Assembly: GCF_002964605.1 (NCBI RefSeq)
Contig: NZ_PQDH01000004.1
Coordinates: forward strand, 186,001-250,000
Origin: Vallitalea okinawensis
GTDB taxonomy: Bacteria > Bacillota > Clostridia > Lachnospirales > PQDH01
Direction: 5' to 3'
DNA: 64,000 nucleotides
A program made the translations under genes and the position numbers. This document shows positions 29,706 to 38,224 of this stretch, in pieces. Numbering within the stretch: the stretch's first letter is position 1; each line of letters begins with the position of its first letter. The notes under the pieces were generated by a model that saw nothing but the letters and a program-made list of their open reading frames with translations, did not search any database and had not been told where the DNA came from.

Positions 29706-31337
29706 TCAAAGTTCATCATCTTCTTTGATGATTTTTTTATACATTCTTTTATGACGTAATAAACGTTGCTTTTTGTAAGATTCATGAACGCCTTCGAAGA
29801 GAGAGATACTCATGAGGATCAGTATAAGTGCAAAAGGTAATCCGGTACAGATAACAGCAGTTTGCAAAGTAGAAAGGGCCTGTTCTCCACCTGCTAATAG
29901 AAGTGAAGCTGCAATAAGTCCTTCCATGGCTGCCCAAAATATACGTTGTGGAGTAGGCGAATCCAATTTACCTCCAGATGTAATATTATCTACGACAAGA
30001 GAACCAGAATCACTTGAGGTTACAAAAAATGAAATAACAAGTAAGGTACCTAATAAGGATAAACCGCCTCTAATAATGCCATATAATGAACCATCAGCTC
30101 CAATATGATTAATCATTTCAAAGAGTGCAATAGGAAGATTATTTTGGACAACATCAAACAGCCCACCTCCAATAGCATCATTAATCCAAAAGGCAGTACC
30201 ACCAAAAATAGTAAGCCATATAAATGATAATAAACTTGGAATAACTAATACACCAAATATAAACTCTCTAATTGTACGACCTTTAGATATTCTTGCAATA
30301 AACATACCTACAAATGGAGACCATGAAATCCACCATGCTAAATAAAAGACAGTCCAGCTTCCTTGCCAGGTACTATCATCTCTAGAAAGGAAAAAGGAGG
30401 CGCTGAAAAAGTCATTTAAATAAGCTCCTAGTGAATTAGAAAATAAGTTAATGATATAGCCAGTTGGACCTAAAATAAAGATTGCAATCATAAATATAAG
30501 TGCAATTTTGATGTTCATTTCTGATAAAAACTTTACACCCTTATCTATGCCTGAAACAACGGATAAAGTAGCAATAAAGGTTATAACAGCAATAAGTATC
30601 ACTTGTATGGTCACACTAAAAGGTATACCAACTAGATAACTAAGACCACTGTTGATTTGTTGGACACCTAAACCAAGAGAAGTAGCAAGACCAAATAGAC
30701 AAGCTACAACAGCAAAAATATCAATAATATCTCCAAGAATACCAAAGACCTTATCCTTAAGCAAAGGATAAAAAACTGATCTAAGTGATAAAGGTAATTT
30801 CTTATTATAAGAAAAGAAAGCTAAAGCAAGTGCCATTAGAGCATAAATTGACCAAGGGTGTATGCCCCAATGAAAGAATGTTGTAGCCATAGCTGAAACA
30901 GCAGGATCTGCATTCTCATAAATTGGAGGGGTTACAGCCAGGTGATAAAGTGGTTCACCTACAGACCAGAACATCAATCCAATACCCATACCAGCTGATA
31001 TTAGCATGGAGTACCATGCGAAATCAGAGTATTCAGTTTCTGCTTCAAATCCACCTAAACGAACGTTTCCGAGTCTAGAAAATGCGAAGAAAATGCATAT
31101 AAGAATAAAGAATCCACTTGTTAAAATAAAGATCCAATCACTACCTGATACAATGATATCTTTTAATTGAACAAATACTTCGTTTGTTTTATCAGGCGTT
31201 ACTAGAGCAAAAAACGAAAATAATAAAACGATTAAACCTGCTACTATAGAAACAACAGGGTTTAAATCCAACCCGAATTTTGTAAAGTTTCTACTAAATA
31301 AAAGTTCATCAATTTTTTTTCTACTTATACTTTTCAA
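29706..31337 (-). CDS. BCCT-family transporter (glycine betaine/carnitine/choline type)
   Basis: A 543-residue membrane protein with about 12 transmembrane segments. The family fingerprint is present: FHWGIHPWSIYALMALALAF, the helix SVVSGIDKGVKFLSEMN, and WWISWSPFVGMFIARISKG in the substrate helix, which carries the tryptophan cluster used to bind trimethylammonium groups. The N-terminus is short and the C-terminus basic. BCCT members import betaine, choline or carnitine with Na+ or H+ for osmoprotection or as a nutrient; which one cannot be told here. The start follows TGAGGAGTGAGATAAT. The 343 bp upstream hold a long hairpin that may be part of its leader. Confidence 0.93.
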   Translation of the reverse strand: MKSISRKKIDELLFSRNFTKFGLDLNPVVSIVAGLIVLLFSFFALVTPDKTNEVFVQLKDIIVSGSDWIFILTSGFFILICIFFAFSRLGNVRLGGFEAETEYSDFAWYSMLISAGMGIGLMFWSVGEPLYHLAVTPPIYENADPAVSAMATTFFHWGIHPWSIYALMALALAFFSYNKKLPLSLRSVFYPLLKDKVFGILGDIIDIFAVVACLFGLATSLGLGVQQINSGLSYLVGIPFSVTIQVILIAVITFIATLSVVSGIDKGVKFLSEMNIKIALIFMIAIFILGPTGYIINLFSNSLGAYLNDFFSASFFLSRDDSTWQGSWTVFYLAWWISWSPFVGMFIARISKGRTIREFIFGVLVIPSLLSFIWLTIFGGTAFWINDAIGGGLFDVVQNNLPIALFEMINHIGADGSLYGIIRGGLSLLGTLLVISFFVTSSDSGSLVVDNITSGGKLDSPTPQRIFWAAMEGLIAASLLLAGGEQALSTLQTAVICTGLPFALILILMSISLFEGVHESYKKQRLLRHKRMYKKIIKEDDEL

Positions 31338-31394
31338 ATTATCTCACTCCTCATATCTATTATTTTGATTATTGGTAAATTAATTATGTAAAAA

Positions 31395-31452
31395 AAGCAC
31401 TCTAATTCTATTTATTCAGCTATAATCTGAACAAAATAGAATTAGAGTGCTT
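31395..31452 (-). terminator. Long intrinsic terminator between upp and the BCCT gene (possible attenuator)
   Basis: A 19-bp perfect stem, AAGCACTCTAATTCTATTT and its complement, with a 20-base loop is followed on the minus strand by seven T. It lies about 230 bp after the upp stop and 57 bp before the BCCT start. That position fits either a distant upp terminator or an attenuator in the BCCT leader. Confidence 0.8.
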
Positions 31453-31680
31453 AAGTTTCGCCAGTGTGATGACTCACTTTATACCACGTTTATAGTATAG
31501 CATAGGTCCATTAAGAACCTATGCAAACCCCAGTTCTATAAAATGTTTTTCAACCTTAGTCTCACTGTTTGCTTCAACTAGTTTACATCGATCTGCTAAA
31601 AGCATATTAATGCTCGCAAGTTAAGTTACTGCTAAGATCTACTTCACATGTTAATTTATTCTAAGCTTATTGAAATAAAT
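31453..31680 (-). other. 228-bp non-coding stretch, possible structured BCCT leader
   Basis: No open frame or start is convincing on either strand. On the minus strand it contains a hairpin GCATAGGTTC/GGACCTATGC, a TATAC/GTATA hairpin around AACGTG, and a GC-containing CACTGGCGAAACTTAAG just before the terminator stem. The arrangement of a structured leader followed by a terminator looks like a riboswitch or protein-binding leader for the BCCT gene. I cannot match it to a known riboswitch class. Confidence 0.4.
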
Positions 31681-32310
31681 TTACTTGGTTCCGAATAAAC
31701 GGTCACCAGCATCTCCAAGACCTGGAGTAATATAGCCATGCTCATTGAGTTCCGCGTCATGACCAACTGTAAAGATTTCAATATCAGGATGAGCTTCTTC
31801 AACAGTCTTAGCACCTGGTTCAGCAACTACTAAACTCATAACTTTGATATCTTTAACACCACGAGCTTTTAATAAATCTACGGCAGCTACAATTGAACCA
31901 CCAGTAGCAAGCATTGGTTCAGTTATGATGACAGTTCTTTTATCAATATCTTTTGGGAGTTTTAAATAATATTCGACAGGTTGTAGAGTTTCTTCATTTC
32001 GATAAAGACCGATATGACCAACTTTAGCAGCTGGAACGATTTCTAATACGCCGTCTACCATACCAAGACCGGCTCTTAAGATAGGAACAATAGCAACAGT
32101 TTTTCCACTAATTTTTTTAGATAATGTTTTACAGATAGGTGTTTCGATTTCAATGTCTTCTAATGGGAACTCACGAGTTACTTCATAGGCCATTAACATA
32201 GCAATCTCTTTAGTTAAATCGCGGAAATCTTTCGAATTAGTTTCCTTATTTCTTAATAATGTGAGCTTGTGTTGCAGTAAAGGATGTTCTAGCTTAGTTA
32301 CAATACTCAT
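31681..32310 (-). CDS. upp: Uracil phosphoribosyltransferase
   Basis: A 209-residue enzyme, exact family length, that salvages uracil: uracil + PRPP to UMP + PPi. It shows the PRPP-binding loop [13 protein letters not shown], the [13 protein letters not shown] segment and the C-terminal [14 protein letters not shown] that holds uracil. The open frame continues 16 codons upstream, but ACAGGAGGATTTAATTAT fixes this ATG. The gene complements the de novo pyr operon a few kilobases away. Confidence 0.97.
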   Translation of the reverse strand: MSIVTKLEHPLLQHKLTLLRNKETNSKDFRDLTKEIAMLMAYEVTREFPLEDIEIETPICKTLSKKISGKTVAIVPILRAGLGMVDGVLEIVPAAKVGHIGLYRNEETLQPVEYYLKLPKDIDKRTVIITEPMLATGGSIVAAVDLLKARGVKDIKVMSLVVAEPGAKTVEEAHPDIEIFTVGHDAELNEHGYITPGLGDAGDRLFGTK

Positions 32311-32377
32311 ATAATTAAATCCTCCTGTTTTATTGATATTAAAGGTATTTTTAGGCAAAAAATTTTAAACTATCAAT

Positions 32378-32406
32378 ATGATATACCCTTATTATTAAAA
32401 TGTCAA
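32378..32406 (-). promoter_or_regulatory. Sigma-A-type promoter of upp
   Basis: On the minus strand TTGACA and TATCAT are separated by 17 bp, about 70 bp before the upp start codon. The rest of the 324-bp upp to PAS-GGDEF-HD-GYP gap is AT-rich, with no gene and no clear further structure. Confidence 0.75.
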
Positions 32407-32634
32407 CAAATTTTTATCCTAAAAAAGATCTTTTATATATGGTTAATATTGGATTAGTAAAGAATAACATTTAAATCAACGATAATATATATAGTGAAGT
32501 AGAAAAAAGTAGAATGATTGAAAGTTTTGTAATGTAGATGAAATGAAAAATTTATATTAAATATAAGATTCTGTATTGAATATTCGCATGATTATCTTTA
32601 CAATAGATATATTATAGGCTTAGAAGGTGGACAT

Positions 32635-34344
32635 ATGTCTGATGAAAACCGATTGACAATTAATTGTACCAGAAATGACTTAAAGTTATTTACTGTGAAA
32701 AAAAATATATTTATAATTGACATGACTAATTACATGGTGACAAGCCATAATCGTCAATTGTTAAATCCTGTACATATAGACCAATTCTTTTTTGAAGGTT
32801 TGAATGATTTAGTTGAAGCAGCAATTTTTAAGTACTTAATGTATAAAAATACCATTAAACGGACGATTATTTTTATTGACGATTTTGACAACAGCATATC
32901 TATGAGAATGGTATTAAAAAAATATAGAAAAAATAATGTTGCACTTTTGTTTGACCAAATCAACCAACCTAATAAAAAGCCTTTAACAACGGATTATTCT
33001 GACAGTATTAACTTGATTGACATACCATTAATGGCGATCAGTCATCAGAATGAAATTATTACTGTCAATAAAGCAGCTTCTGAGTTGTTTCAGTGTCCCA
33101 TAAGGGACATCATAGGAAAGAAGTTCGAAGACCTCCTACAATCAGCGGATAATCAAAAGCATACCTATGTTAAGAACCAACGTGACAGTCACTATTTTTT
33201 TATTAATGGTAATGGTGAAAAAAAGATTATACATGTCAATGATACGGCATCGTCCTATCCGATGTTTGATAGAGTGCTTTTATTAGAAGATGTTACAAAA
33301 GAATATGCTTATGACATTAAGTTAGATTATTTAAGTAAACATGATAAATTAACGGGCGTATATAATAGAGGTTACTTTGAAGAACATTTTTCAGTATTAG
33401 ATGATGAAAAGTTCCTACCATTAGGTATAATGGTTATTGATATCAATGGACTTAAAATATTGAATGATGTGTTTGGCCATGAGGAGGGAGACCAACTTCT
33501 TAGAACTGCCAGCAATGTTTTAGAGCAGTGTTGTGGACAAGAAGCAGTTATTGGTCGTACTGGTGGTGATGAGTTCATTATTCTTTTACCTAATGCACCT
33601 CAAAAGAAACTAGACGAAATAAAAGAACAAATTAGTAGACAATGTGAAAAGCAGAAAGAGGTGTCTATTGGTGTAAGTATGTCCATTGGATTAGAAACAA
33701 AGAAATACCCTTATCAGAATCTGGATAAGAAGATTAAGATAGCTGAAGAAAAAATGTACAAAGAAAAGCTTCAAAAAAGTAATCAAATAAAAAATAAGAT
33801 TTTAGAGTATTTAAAACAATCTCTTAATGAAGGAACCCATGAAACTTTCGAGCACAATATGAGGATACGTCAGCTAGCTTATGAAGTAGGGAAAGAACTT
33901 AATTTATCAGATGCTGAGATTGAAAATTTAGGGTTATTAGCCCTTTTCCACGATATAGGTAAAATTAGAATTCCAAATGAAATATTGAATAAAGAAGAAA
34001 AATTAACACCAAAAGAATGGGAGCTTATAAAAACCCATGCTGAGGCAGGGTATCGTATCGCGTTAGCTATGCCAACATTAGCCCCCCTGGCGGCGGCCAT
34101 TCTTCATCATCACGAACATTATGATGGCTCAGGATACCCTGATGGTCTTAAAGGGGAAGATATACCATATTATTCGCGTATTATAGCTGTAGTTGATGCC
34201 TATGATGCCATGACACATAGTCGCTCTTATCAAAAGCTTAAATCACCAATGGAAGCACTAGATGAACTTATAGCATGTGCTGGTACCCAATTCGATCCCA
34301 GTATAGTGAGAGTTTTTGTACAAATAATGAAGATTAAAATTTAA
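32635..34344 (+). CDS. PAS-GGDEF-HD-GYP protein, bifunctional c-di-GMP enzyme candidate
   Basis: A 569-residue soluble signalling protein. Residues 1-115 are unassigned. A PAS domain follows (about 120-225, PLMAISHQNEIITVNKAASE). The GGDEF domain (about 235-380) has an intact GGDEF at 310-314, consistent with making c-di-GMP. The HD-GYP domain (about 390-565) has HD at 439-440 followed by IGK, and GYP at 500-502, consistent with degrading c-di-GMP. No membrane segment is seen, so the signal is probably sensed in the cytoplasm through the PAS domain. It is a single gene after AGAAGGTGGACAT. Both activities look possible; which dominates is unknown. It may feed the c-di-GMP riboswitch at 0.9 kb. 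Confidence 0.93.
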   Translation: MSDENRLTINCTRNDLKLFTVKKNIFIIDMTNYMVTSHNRQLLNPVHIDQFFFEGLNDLVEAAIFKYLMYKNTIKRTIIFIDDFDNSISMRMVLKKYRKNNVALLFDQINQPNKKPLTTDYSDSINLIDIPLMAISHQNEIITVNKAASELFQCPIRDIIGKKFEDLLQSADNQKHTYVKNQRDSHYFFINGNGEKKIIHVNDTASSYPMFDRVLLLEDVTKEYAYDIKLDYLSKHDKLTGVYNRGYFEEHFSVLDDEKFLPLGIMVIDINGLKILNDVFGHEEGDQLLRTASNVLEQCCGQEAVIGRTGGDEFIILLPNAPQKKLDEIKEQISRQCEKQKEVSIGVSMSIGLETKKYPYQNLDKKIKIAEEKMYKEKLQKSNQIKNKILEYLKQSLNEGTHETFEHNMRIRQLAYEVGKELNLSDAEIENLGLLALFHDIGKIRIPNEILNKEEKLTPKEWELIKTHAEAGYRIALAMPTLAPLAAAILHHHEHYDGSGYPDGLKGEDIPYYSRIIAVVDAYDAMTHSRSYQKLKSPMEALDELIACAGTQFDPSIVRVFVQIMKIKI

Positions 34345-34353
34345 TGATTGCTA

Positions 34354-34382
34354 TTGACACTATAAATAATTCATGCTACAAT
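34354..34382 (+). promoter_or_regulatory. Promoter of the pyr operon
   Basis: TTGACA (34354-34359), a 17-bp spacer and TACAAT (34377-34382). It starts a leader of about 320 bases before the first small ORF. Confidence 0.8.
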
Positions 34383-34414
34383 CAATTCAAATTAATTTCA
34401 GTTGCATACTGACC

Positions 34415-34450
34415 TTTAATTTGGTCCAGAGAGGCCAGCAAGGGAGGAAT
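34415..34450 (+). promoter_or_regulatory. PyrR binding loop in the pyr leader RNA
   Basis: The leader contains GGTCCAGAGAGGCCAGCAAG. This matches the PyrR anti-antiterminator consensus: a GGUC/GGCC stem with a CAGAGA hexaloop, followed by the conserved GCAAG. In Bacillus-type systems UMP-bound PyrR stabilises this hairpin and so promotes termination. pyrR itself is not in the window. Confidence 0.88.
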
Positions 34451-34571
34451 TATGATGCGATGCATCTATGCTTATTCATGGGAAAATTTATCTAAAAATC
34501 TAATTGCGTCAAAAGGAGCAGTCAATGATTTAGAAACTGCTTTAGTTTGTCGTTCGTTAAATAAAATGAGG

Positions 34572-34614
34572 AGCAATAAATGATTTGTTATACAAATCGT
34601 TTATTGCTTTTTTT
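34572..34614 (+). terminator. Attenuator terminator of the pyr operon
   Basis: A 17-bp stem AGCAATAAATGATTTGT/ACAAATCGTTTATTGCT with a 3-base loop is followed by seven T. It lies downstream of the PyrR site and upstream of the coding part, as expected for UMP-responsive attenuation. Confidence 0.9.
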
Positions 34615-34705
34615 ACATCCATTCATGAATGCATATCGAAAATTCTCCACTTGCATATCCAAAATCCATAAAGGCTTAATAGGTCTAGTCATTGGAGGTA
34701 ATGAA

Positions 34706-34831
34706 ATGATCAGAAAACATGTTTCAGGATTAAGGGATATGACAAAAGAAGAATTCTTAAAAATTCTCCAAAATTCAGTAGAATTAAACTCACTCTTCAG
34801 AGTCTTAGTAACGAAGGAGGTGGGCAAATAG
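34706..34831 (+). CDS. 41-codon ORF in the pyr operon, possible pyrB N-terminal remnant or leader protein
   Basis: A short protein starting after ATTGGAGGTAATGAA. The middle, LRDMTKEEFLKILQNSVELN, resembles the first helix of aspartate/ornithine carbamoyltransferases (pattern LxxLTxEEixxLLxxAxEL). It sits where pyrB precedes pyrC in many pyr operons. Its stop codon is two bases before the pyrC start, and the pyrC ribosome site (GAAGGAGGTGGGC) is inside it, so it probably couples translation to pyrC. It could be the stub of a deleted pyrB, or a small protein in its own right. No complete pyrB is seen in the window. Confidence 0.6.
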   Translation: MIRKHVSGLRDMTKEEFLKILQNSVELNSLFRVLVTKEVGK

Positions 34832-34832
34832 T

Positions 34833-36113
34833 ATGAAATTGTTAATAAAAAAAGGGCGAGTTATCAACCCAGCCAATGATTTAGATGGCATCTTTGATCT
34901 ACTCATCAGCCAAGGAAAAGTTAAAGAAATAGGTGAGAATTTAGATGCAAAGGCTGATCAAGTCATTGACGCCAAAGGTAAGTGGGTAGTTCCAGGTTTT
35001 GTTGACTTGCATGTCCATCTACGAGAACCGGGTTTTGAGTACAAAGAAACTATTGAATCAGGTTGTAAGGCAGCAGCTGCAGGTGGCTATACGACTATAT
35101 GCGCCATGCCAAATACTCGCCCAGTTGTTGACAATGAAAAAGTTGTTGAGTATATACAGCAAAAAGCATCCACTTCAAAAGTGAATGTGCTTGTTATAGG
35201 AGCTATAACAAAAGGGCAAGAAGGTAAAGAACTGGCTGATGTTGAATCAATGACCCGAGCAGGTGTATGTGGACTGAGCGAAGATGGTAAAACGGTGAAG
35301 AGTTCTGTCTTAATGAAAAAAGCGATGTTGGAAAGCAAAAAATTTGATTTAACCATCATGTGTCACTGCGAAGATGAAGAGCTTGCCGGTAAAGGAGTCA
35401 TTAACCATGGTGATAAAGCAAATGCACTAGAGCTTAAGGGGATACCTAATGAATCAGAAGACATCATTGTAGCAAGAGACCTGATGCTAGCTAAACATAC
35501 TGGTGCAAAAGTTCATATCTGCCATGTGAGCACAGCAGGAGCAGTTAAACAGATTGATATAGCTAAAGAAGAAGGTGTTGAAGCTACAGCAGAAGTAACA
35601 CCCCACCATTTCACACTTACAGAAGAAGATATTAAAGAGCATGATACAGATTATAAAATGAATCCCCCTTTACGCAAAAGTGAAGACAGATTAGCCTTGA
35701 TCAGGGGACTGAAAAATGGAAGTATTGATGTTATAGCTACTGATCATGCACCCCACCATATGAATGATAAAAACAGCACGATGAATGAAGCTGCTTTTGG
35801 AATCATCGGGTTAGAGACGGCTCTACCGCTGAGTATAACAGAGCTTGTTGAACAGGGATACTTATCACCAGTAGAATTGATCGAAAAAATGAGTTTAAAT
35901 CCTTCAAGAGTACTGGGAATCCAGAAGGGGGATATCAGTGAAGGTCAGGTGGCAGACATCGCCATAATTGATCCAAAAGAATCTTACATCATTGATAAAA
36001 ACATGATGGCTTCTAAGAGTAAAAATACACCTTTTCATGGTAGAAAAGTGAATGGAAAAGTAAAATATACCATCGCAGAAGGGCACATTATCTATAGCGA
36101 TAATCATGAGTAA
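34833..36113 (+). CDS. pyrC: Dihydroorotase
   Basis: A 426-residue class I amidohydrolase that cyclises N-carbamoyl-L-aspartate to dihydroorotate, the third pyrimidine step. It has the metal-binding DLHVHLREPGFEYKE motif near residue 60, then MCHCEDEEL, ICHVSTAGAV with a metal-ligand histidine, and the ATDHAPHH catalytic segment. The length is normal. It starts right after the 41-codon ORF and precedes pyrF by 57 bp. Confidence 0.96.
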   Translation: MKLLIKKGRVINPANDLDGIFDLLISQGKVKEIGENLDAKADQVIDAKGKWVVPGFVDLHVHLREPGFEYKETIESGCKAAAAGGYTTICAMPNTRPVVDNEKVVEYIQQKASTSKVNVLVIGAITKGQEGKELADVESMTRAGVCGLSEDGKTVKSSVLMKKAMLESKKFDLTIMCHCEDEELAGKGVINHGDKANALELKGIPNESEDIIVARDLMLAKHTGAKVHICHVSTAGAVKQIDIAKEEGVEATAEVTPHHFTLTEEDIKEHDTDYKMNPPLRKSEDRLALIRGLKNGSIDVIATDHAPHHMNDKNSTMNEAAFGIIGLETALPLSITELVEQGYLSPVELIEKMSLNPSRVLGIQKGDISEGQVADIAIIDPKESYIIDKNMMASKSKNTPFHGRKVNGKVKYTIAEGHIIYSDNHE

Positions 36114-36170
36114 GGAATGTTTTAAACATAGATTAGATAAATAATGATAGATTATTCGGGAGGTATTCAA

Positions 36171-37097
36171 ATGATAGATAAACTGATTAAGAGAATTGAT
36201 GAATTAAATAATCCTACAGTGGTTGGATTAGATCCACGTTTAGATTTTATACCACATCACATCAAAGATAAATACTATGCAACTTTCGGTAAAAATCCTA
36301 TAGCAGCTGCCAAAGCAATTTATGAATTCAATATCAAAATTATTGATAAGATTCATGACATCGTACCTGCTGTAAAACCACAAATTGCTATGTACGAGCA
36401 GTTTGGTGCAGAAGGTATAAAAACATACGTCAACACCATTAGATATGCTAAAGACAAAGGAATGATCGTTATAGGCGATATCAAGAGAAGTGATATAGCC
36501 TCCACAGCAAAAGCCTATTCCAGTGGGCATATTGGAGAAGTGGCTATTGAAGATACTAAGCATACTATCTATAAAGCGGACTTCATAACCCTTAATCCTT
36601 ATTTAGGTATAGACTCTATAGAACCATACTTAGAAGATTGTGCTGAATTTGATAAAGGGCTCTTCGTCCTAGTAAAAACATCTAATCCTAACAGCGGACA
36701 GATTCAAGATTTGGATGTAGAAGGCGAGAAACTTTACGAAAAAGTCGGCAGATTAGTTGAAGACTGGGGTAGTGAGTATAGAGGTGAATACGGTTATTCA
36801 GATGTAGGAGCAGTAGTAGGGGCGACCCATCCTGAACAAGGTAAAAGGCTAAGAGAAATCCTTCCACATACATTTTTCCTAGTACCGGGATACGGGGCTC
36901 AAGGAGCAACAGCAAAAGATTTGAAGGGCTGTTTTGATGAAGATGGAAGAGGAGCAATTGTTAACTCATCAAGAGGCATTATTGCAGCTTATACAAAAGA
37001 TAAGTATAAAGAGTTTGGTGAAATAGGTTTTGCAAAAGCGGCAAGACAGGCTTGTATCGACATGAGGGAAGATCTTAAGGGGGCATTAAGTGAATGA
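36171..37097 (+). CDS. pyrF: Orotidine-5'-phosphate decarboxylase, long (family 2) form
   Basis: A 308-residue enzyme that converts OMP to UMP, the last step. The length and the lysine-aspartate motif GDIKRSDIASTAKAY (about residues 102-116) mark the long subfamily common in Clostridia and Actinobacteria. VPGYGAQGAT near 240 is the phosphate-binding loop. The ATG follows TTCGGGAGGTATTCAA; nine upstream in-frame codons lack a site. Its stop overlaps the carA start in ATGA, so the two are translationally coupled. Confidence 0.95.
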   Translation: MIDKLIKRIDELNNPTVVGLDPRLDFIPHHIKDKYYATFGKNPIAAAKAIYEFNIKIIDKIHDIVPAVKPQIAMYEQFGAEGIKTYVNTIRYAKDKGMIVIGDIKRSDIASTAKAYSSGHIGEVAIEDTKHTIYKADFITLNPYLGIDSIEPYLEDCAEFDKGLFVLVKTSNPNSGQIQDLDVEGEKLYEKVGRLVEDWGSEYRGEYGYSDVGAVVGATHPEQGKRLREILPHTFFLVPGYGAQGATAKDLKGCFDEDGRGAIVNSSRGIIAAYTKDKYKEFGEIGFAKAARQACIDMREDLKGALSE

Positions 37098-38155
37098 GAG
37101 CTAAACTGATACTAGAGAACGGAGCAATATTCGAAGGCAATGCATTTGGTCACATTAGAGAAACAGTAGGGGAAGTTGTATTTAATACAGGCATGACTGG
37201 TTATCAGGAAGTTCTTACGGATCCATCTTATTATGGACAGATTGTTACAATGACTTATCCGCTCGTTGGGAATTACGGCATTAACTTAGACGATATGGAA
37301 TCAAAATCAGCAAAAGTGAAAGGTTTCATTGTTAGAGAGAAAAGTGATATGCCAAGTAATTTCAGATGTGAGTTTGAACTAGATACTTACTTGAAGAAGA
37401 ATCGGATCATTGGCTTAGAAGGAATTGATACAAGGGCTCTTACCAAGATGATTAGAACAGAAGGAACACTGCGAGGAATCATAACAGTTAGAGAGCTAAG
37501 CGATGCTCAAGTTGAGCAAAATATAAAATCTTACCACAATACAACAGCGGTCAGACATGTAACAAGAGATGAAAGAGAAGTCTATAAGCCTGCTGGAGAT
37601 GTGCTTAAGCATATAGCAGTCATGGACTTTGGAATAAAAGAAAATATTATAGGCTCTTTTCTCAAAAGAGGGTGTAAGCTCACCATATATCCAGCCTACA
37701 CAGAGCCAATGGAAATACTAGAGGCTGATCCAGATGCAATTTTTCTGTCAAACGGACCAGGAGACCCGAAGGACTTGGGTCTGATTATAGAGAATATCAA
37801 GTATCTCATTGACAAAAAACCTTTATTAGGCATCTGTTTAGGTCATCAATTACTAGCACTTGCATTAGGCGGAGATACAGAAAAATTAAAGTTTGGTCAT
37901 CGAGGTGTTAACCATCCTGTCAAAGATTTAAAAACAGGGAAGGTGCTGATCACATCACAGAATCATGGTTATGTTGTTAAACAGGAAAACTTACCTAAAG
38001 AGGTAGAAGTTACGCATATTAATCTGAATGACCAAACAGTTGAGGGGATGAAACATAAAGAGCTCCCAATCTACAGCATTCAGTTTCATCCAGAAGCTTG
38101 TCCAGGTCCCTATGATGCAGCACCGATTTTTGATGAGTTCATAGAAACAATATAA
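37094..38155 (+). CDS. carA: Carbamoyl-phosphate synthase small subunit (glutamine amidotransferase)
   Basis: A 353-residue subunit that hydrolyses glutamine and passes ammonia to CarB. The N-terminal half has the family FNTGMTGYQEVLTDPSY segment. The class I amidotransferase domain has its nucleophile in GICLGHQLLALALGG (Cys248) and the His/Glu pair in SIQFHPEACPGP. It overlaps pyrF by four bases and is followed by carB after 69 bp. Confidence 0.96.
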   Translation: MRAKLILENGAIFEGNAFGHIRETVGEVVFNTGMTGYQEVLTDPSYYGQIVTMTYPLVGNYGINLDDMESKSAKVKGFIVREKSDMPSNFRCEFELDTYLKKNRIIGLEGIDTRALTKMIRTEGTLRGIITVRELSDAQVEQNIKSYHNTTAVRHVTRDEREVYKPAGDVLKHIAVMDFGIKENIIGSFLKRGCKLTIYPAYTEPMEILEADPDAIFLSNGPGDPKDLGLIIENIKYLIDKKPLLGICLGHQLLALALGGDTEKLKFGHRGVNHPVKDLKTGKVLITSQNHGYVVKQENLPKEVEVTHINLNDQTVEGMKHKELPIYSIQFHPEACPGPYDAAPIFDEFIETI

Positions 38156-38224
38156 GAGAATTTGTTAATGAAGTAAACCATGTAGATTTGAATAGGAATA
38201 CAGAGATTTGGAAGGAGTTAAAAA

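Noticed and set aside
31453-31680. T-box riboswitch in the BCCT leader
   Set aside because: A GTGGTA core is present, but the full AAxGGGTGGTACCGCG T-box and an antiterminator overlapping the terminator stem are not.
34580-34705. Upstream part of the open frame before the 41-codon ORF
   Set aside because: It reads through the attenuator hairpin and has no ribosome site; the GGAGG before 34706 marks the likely start.
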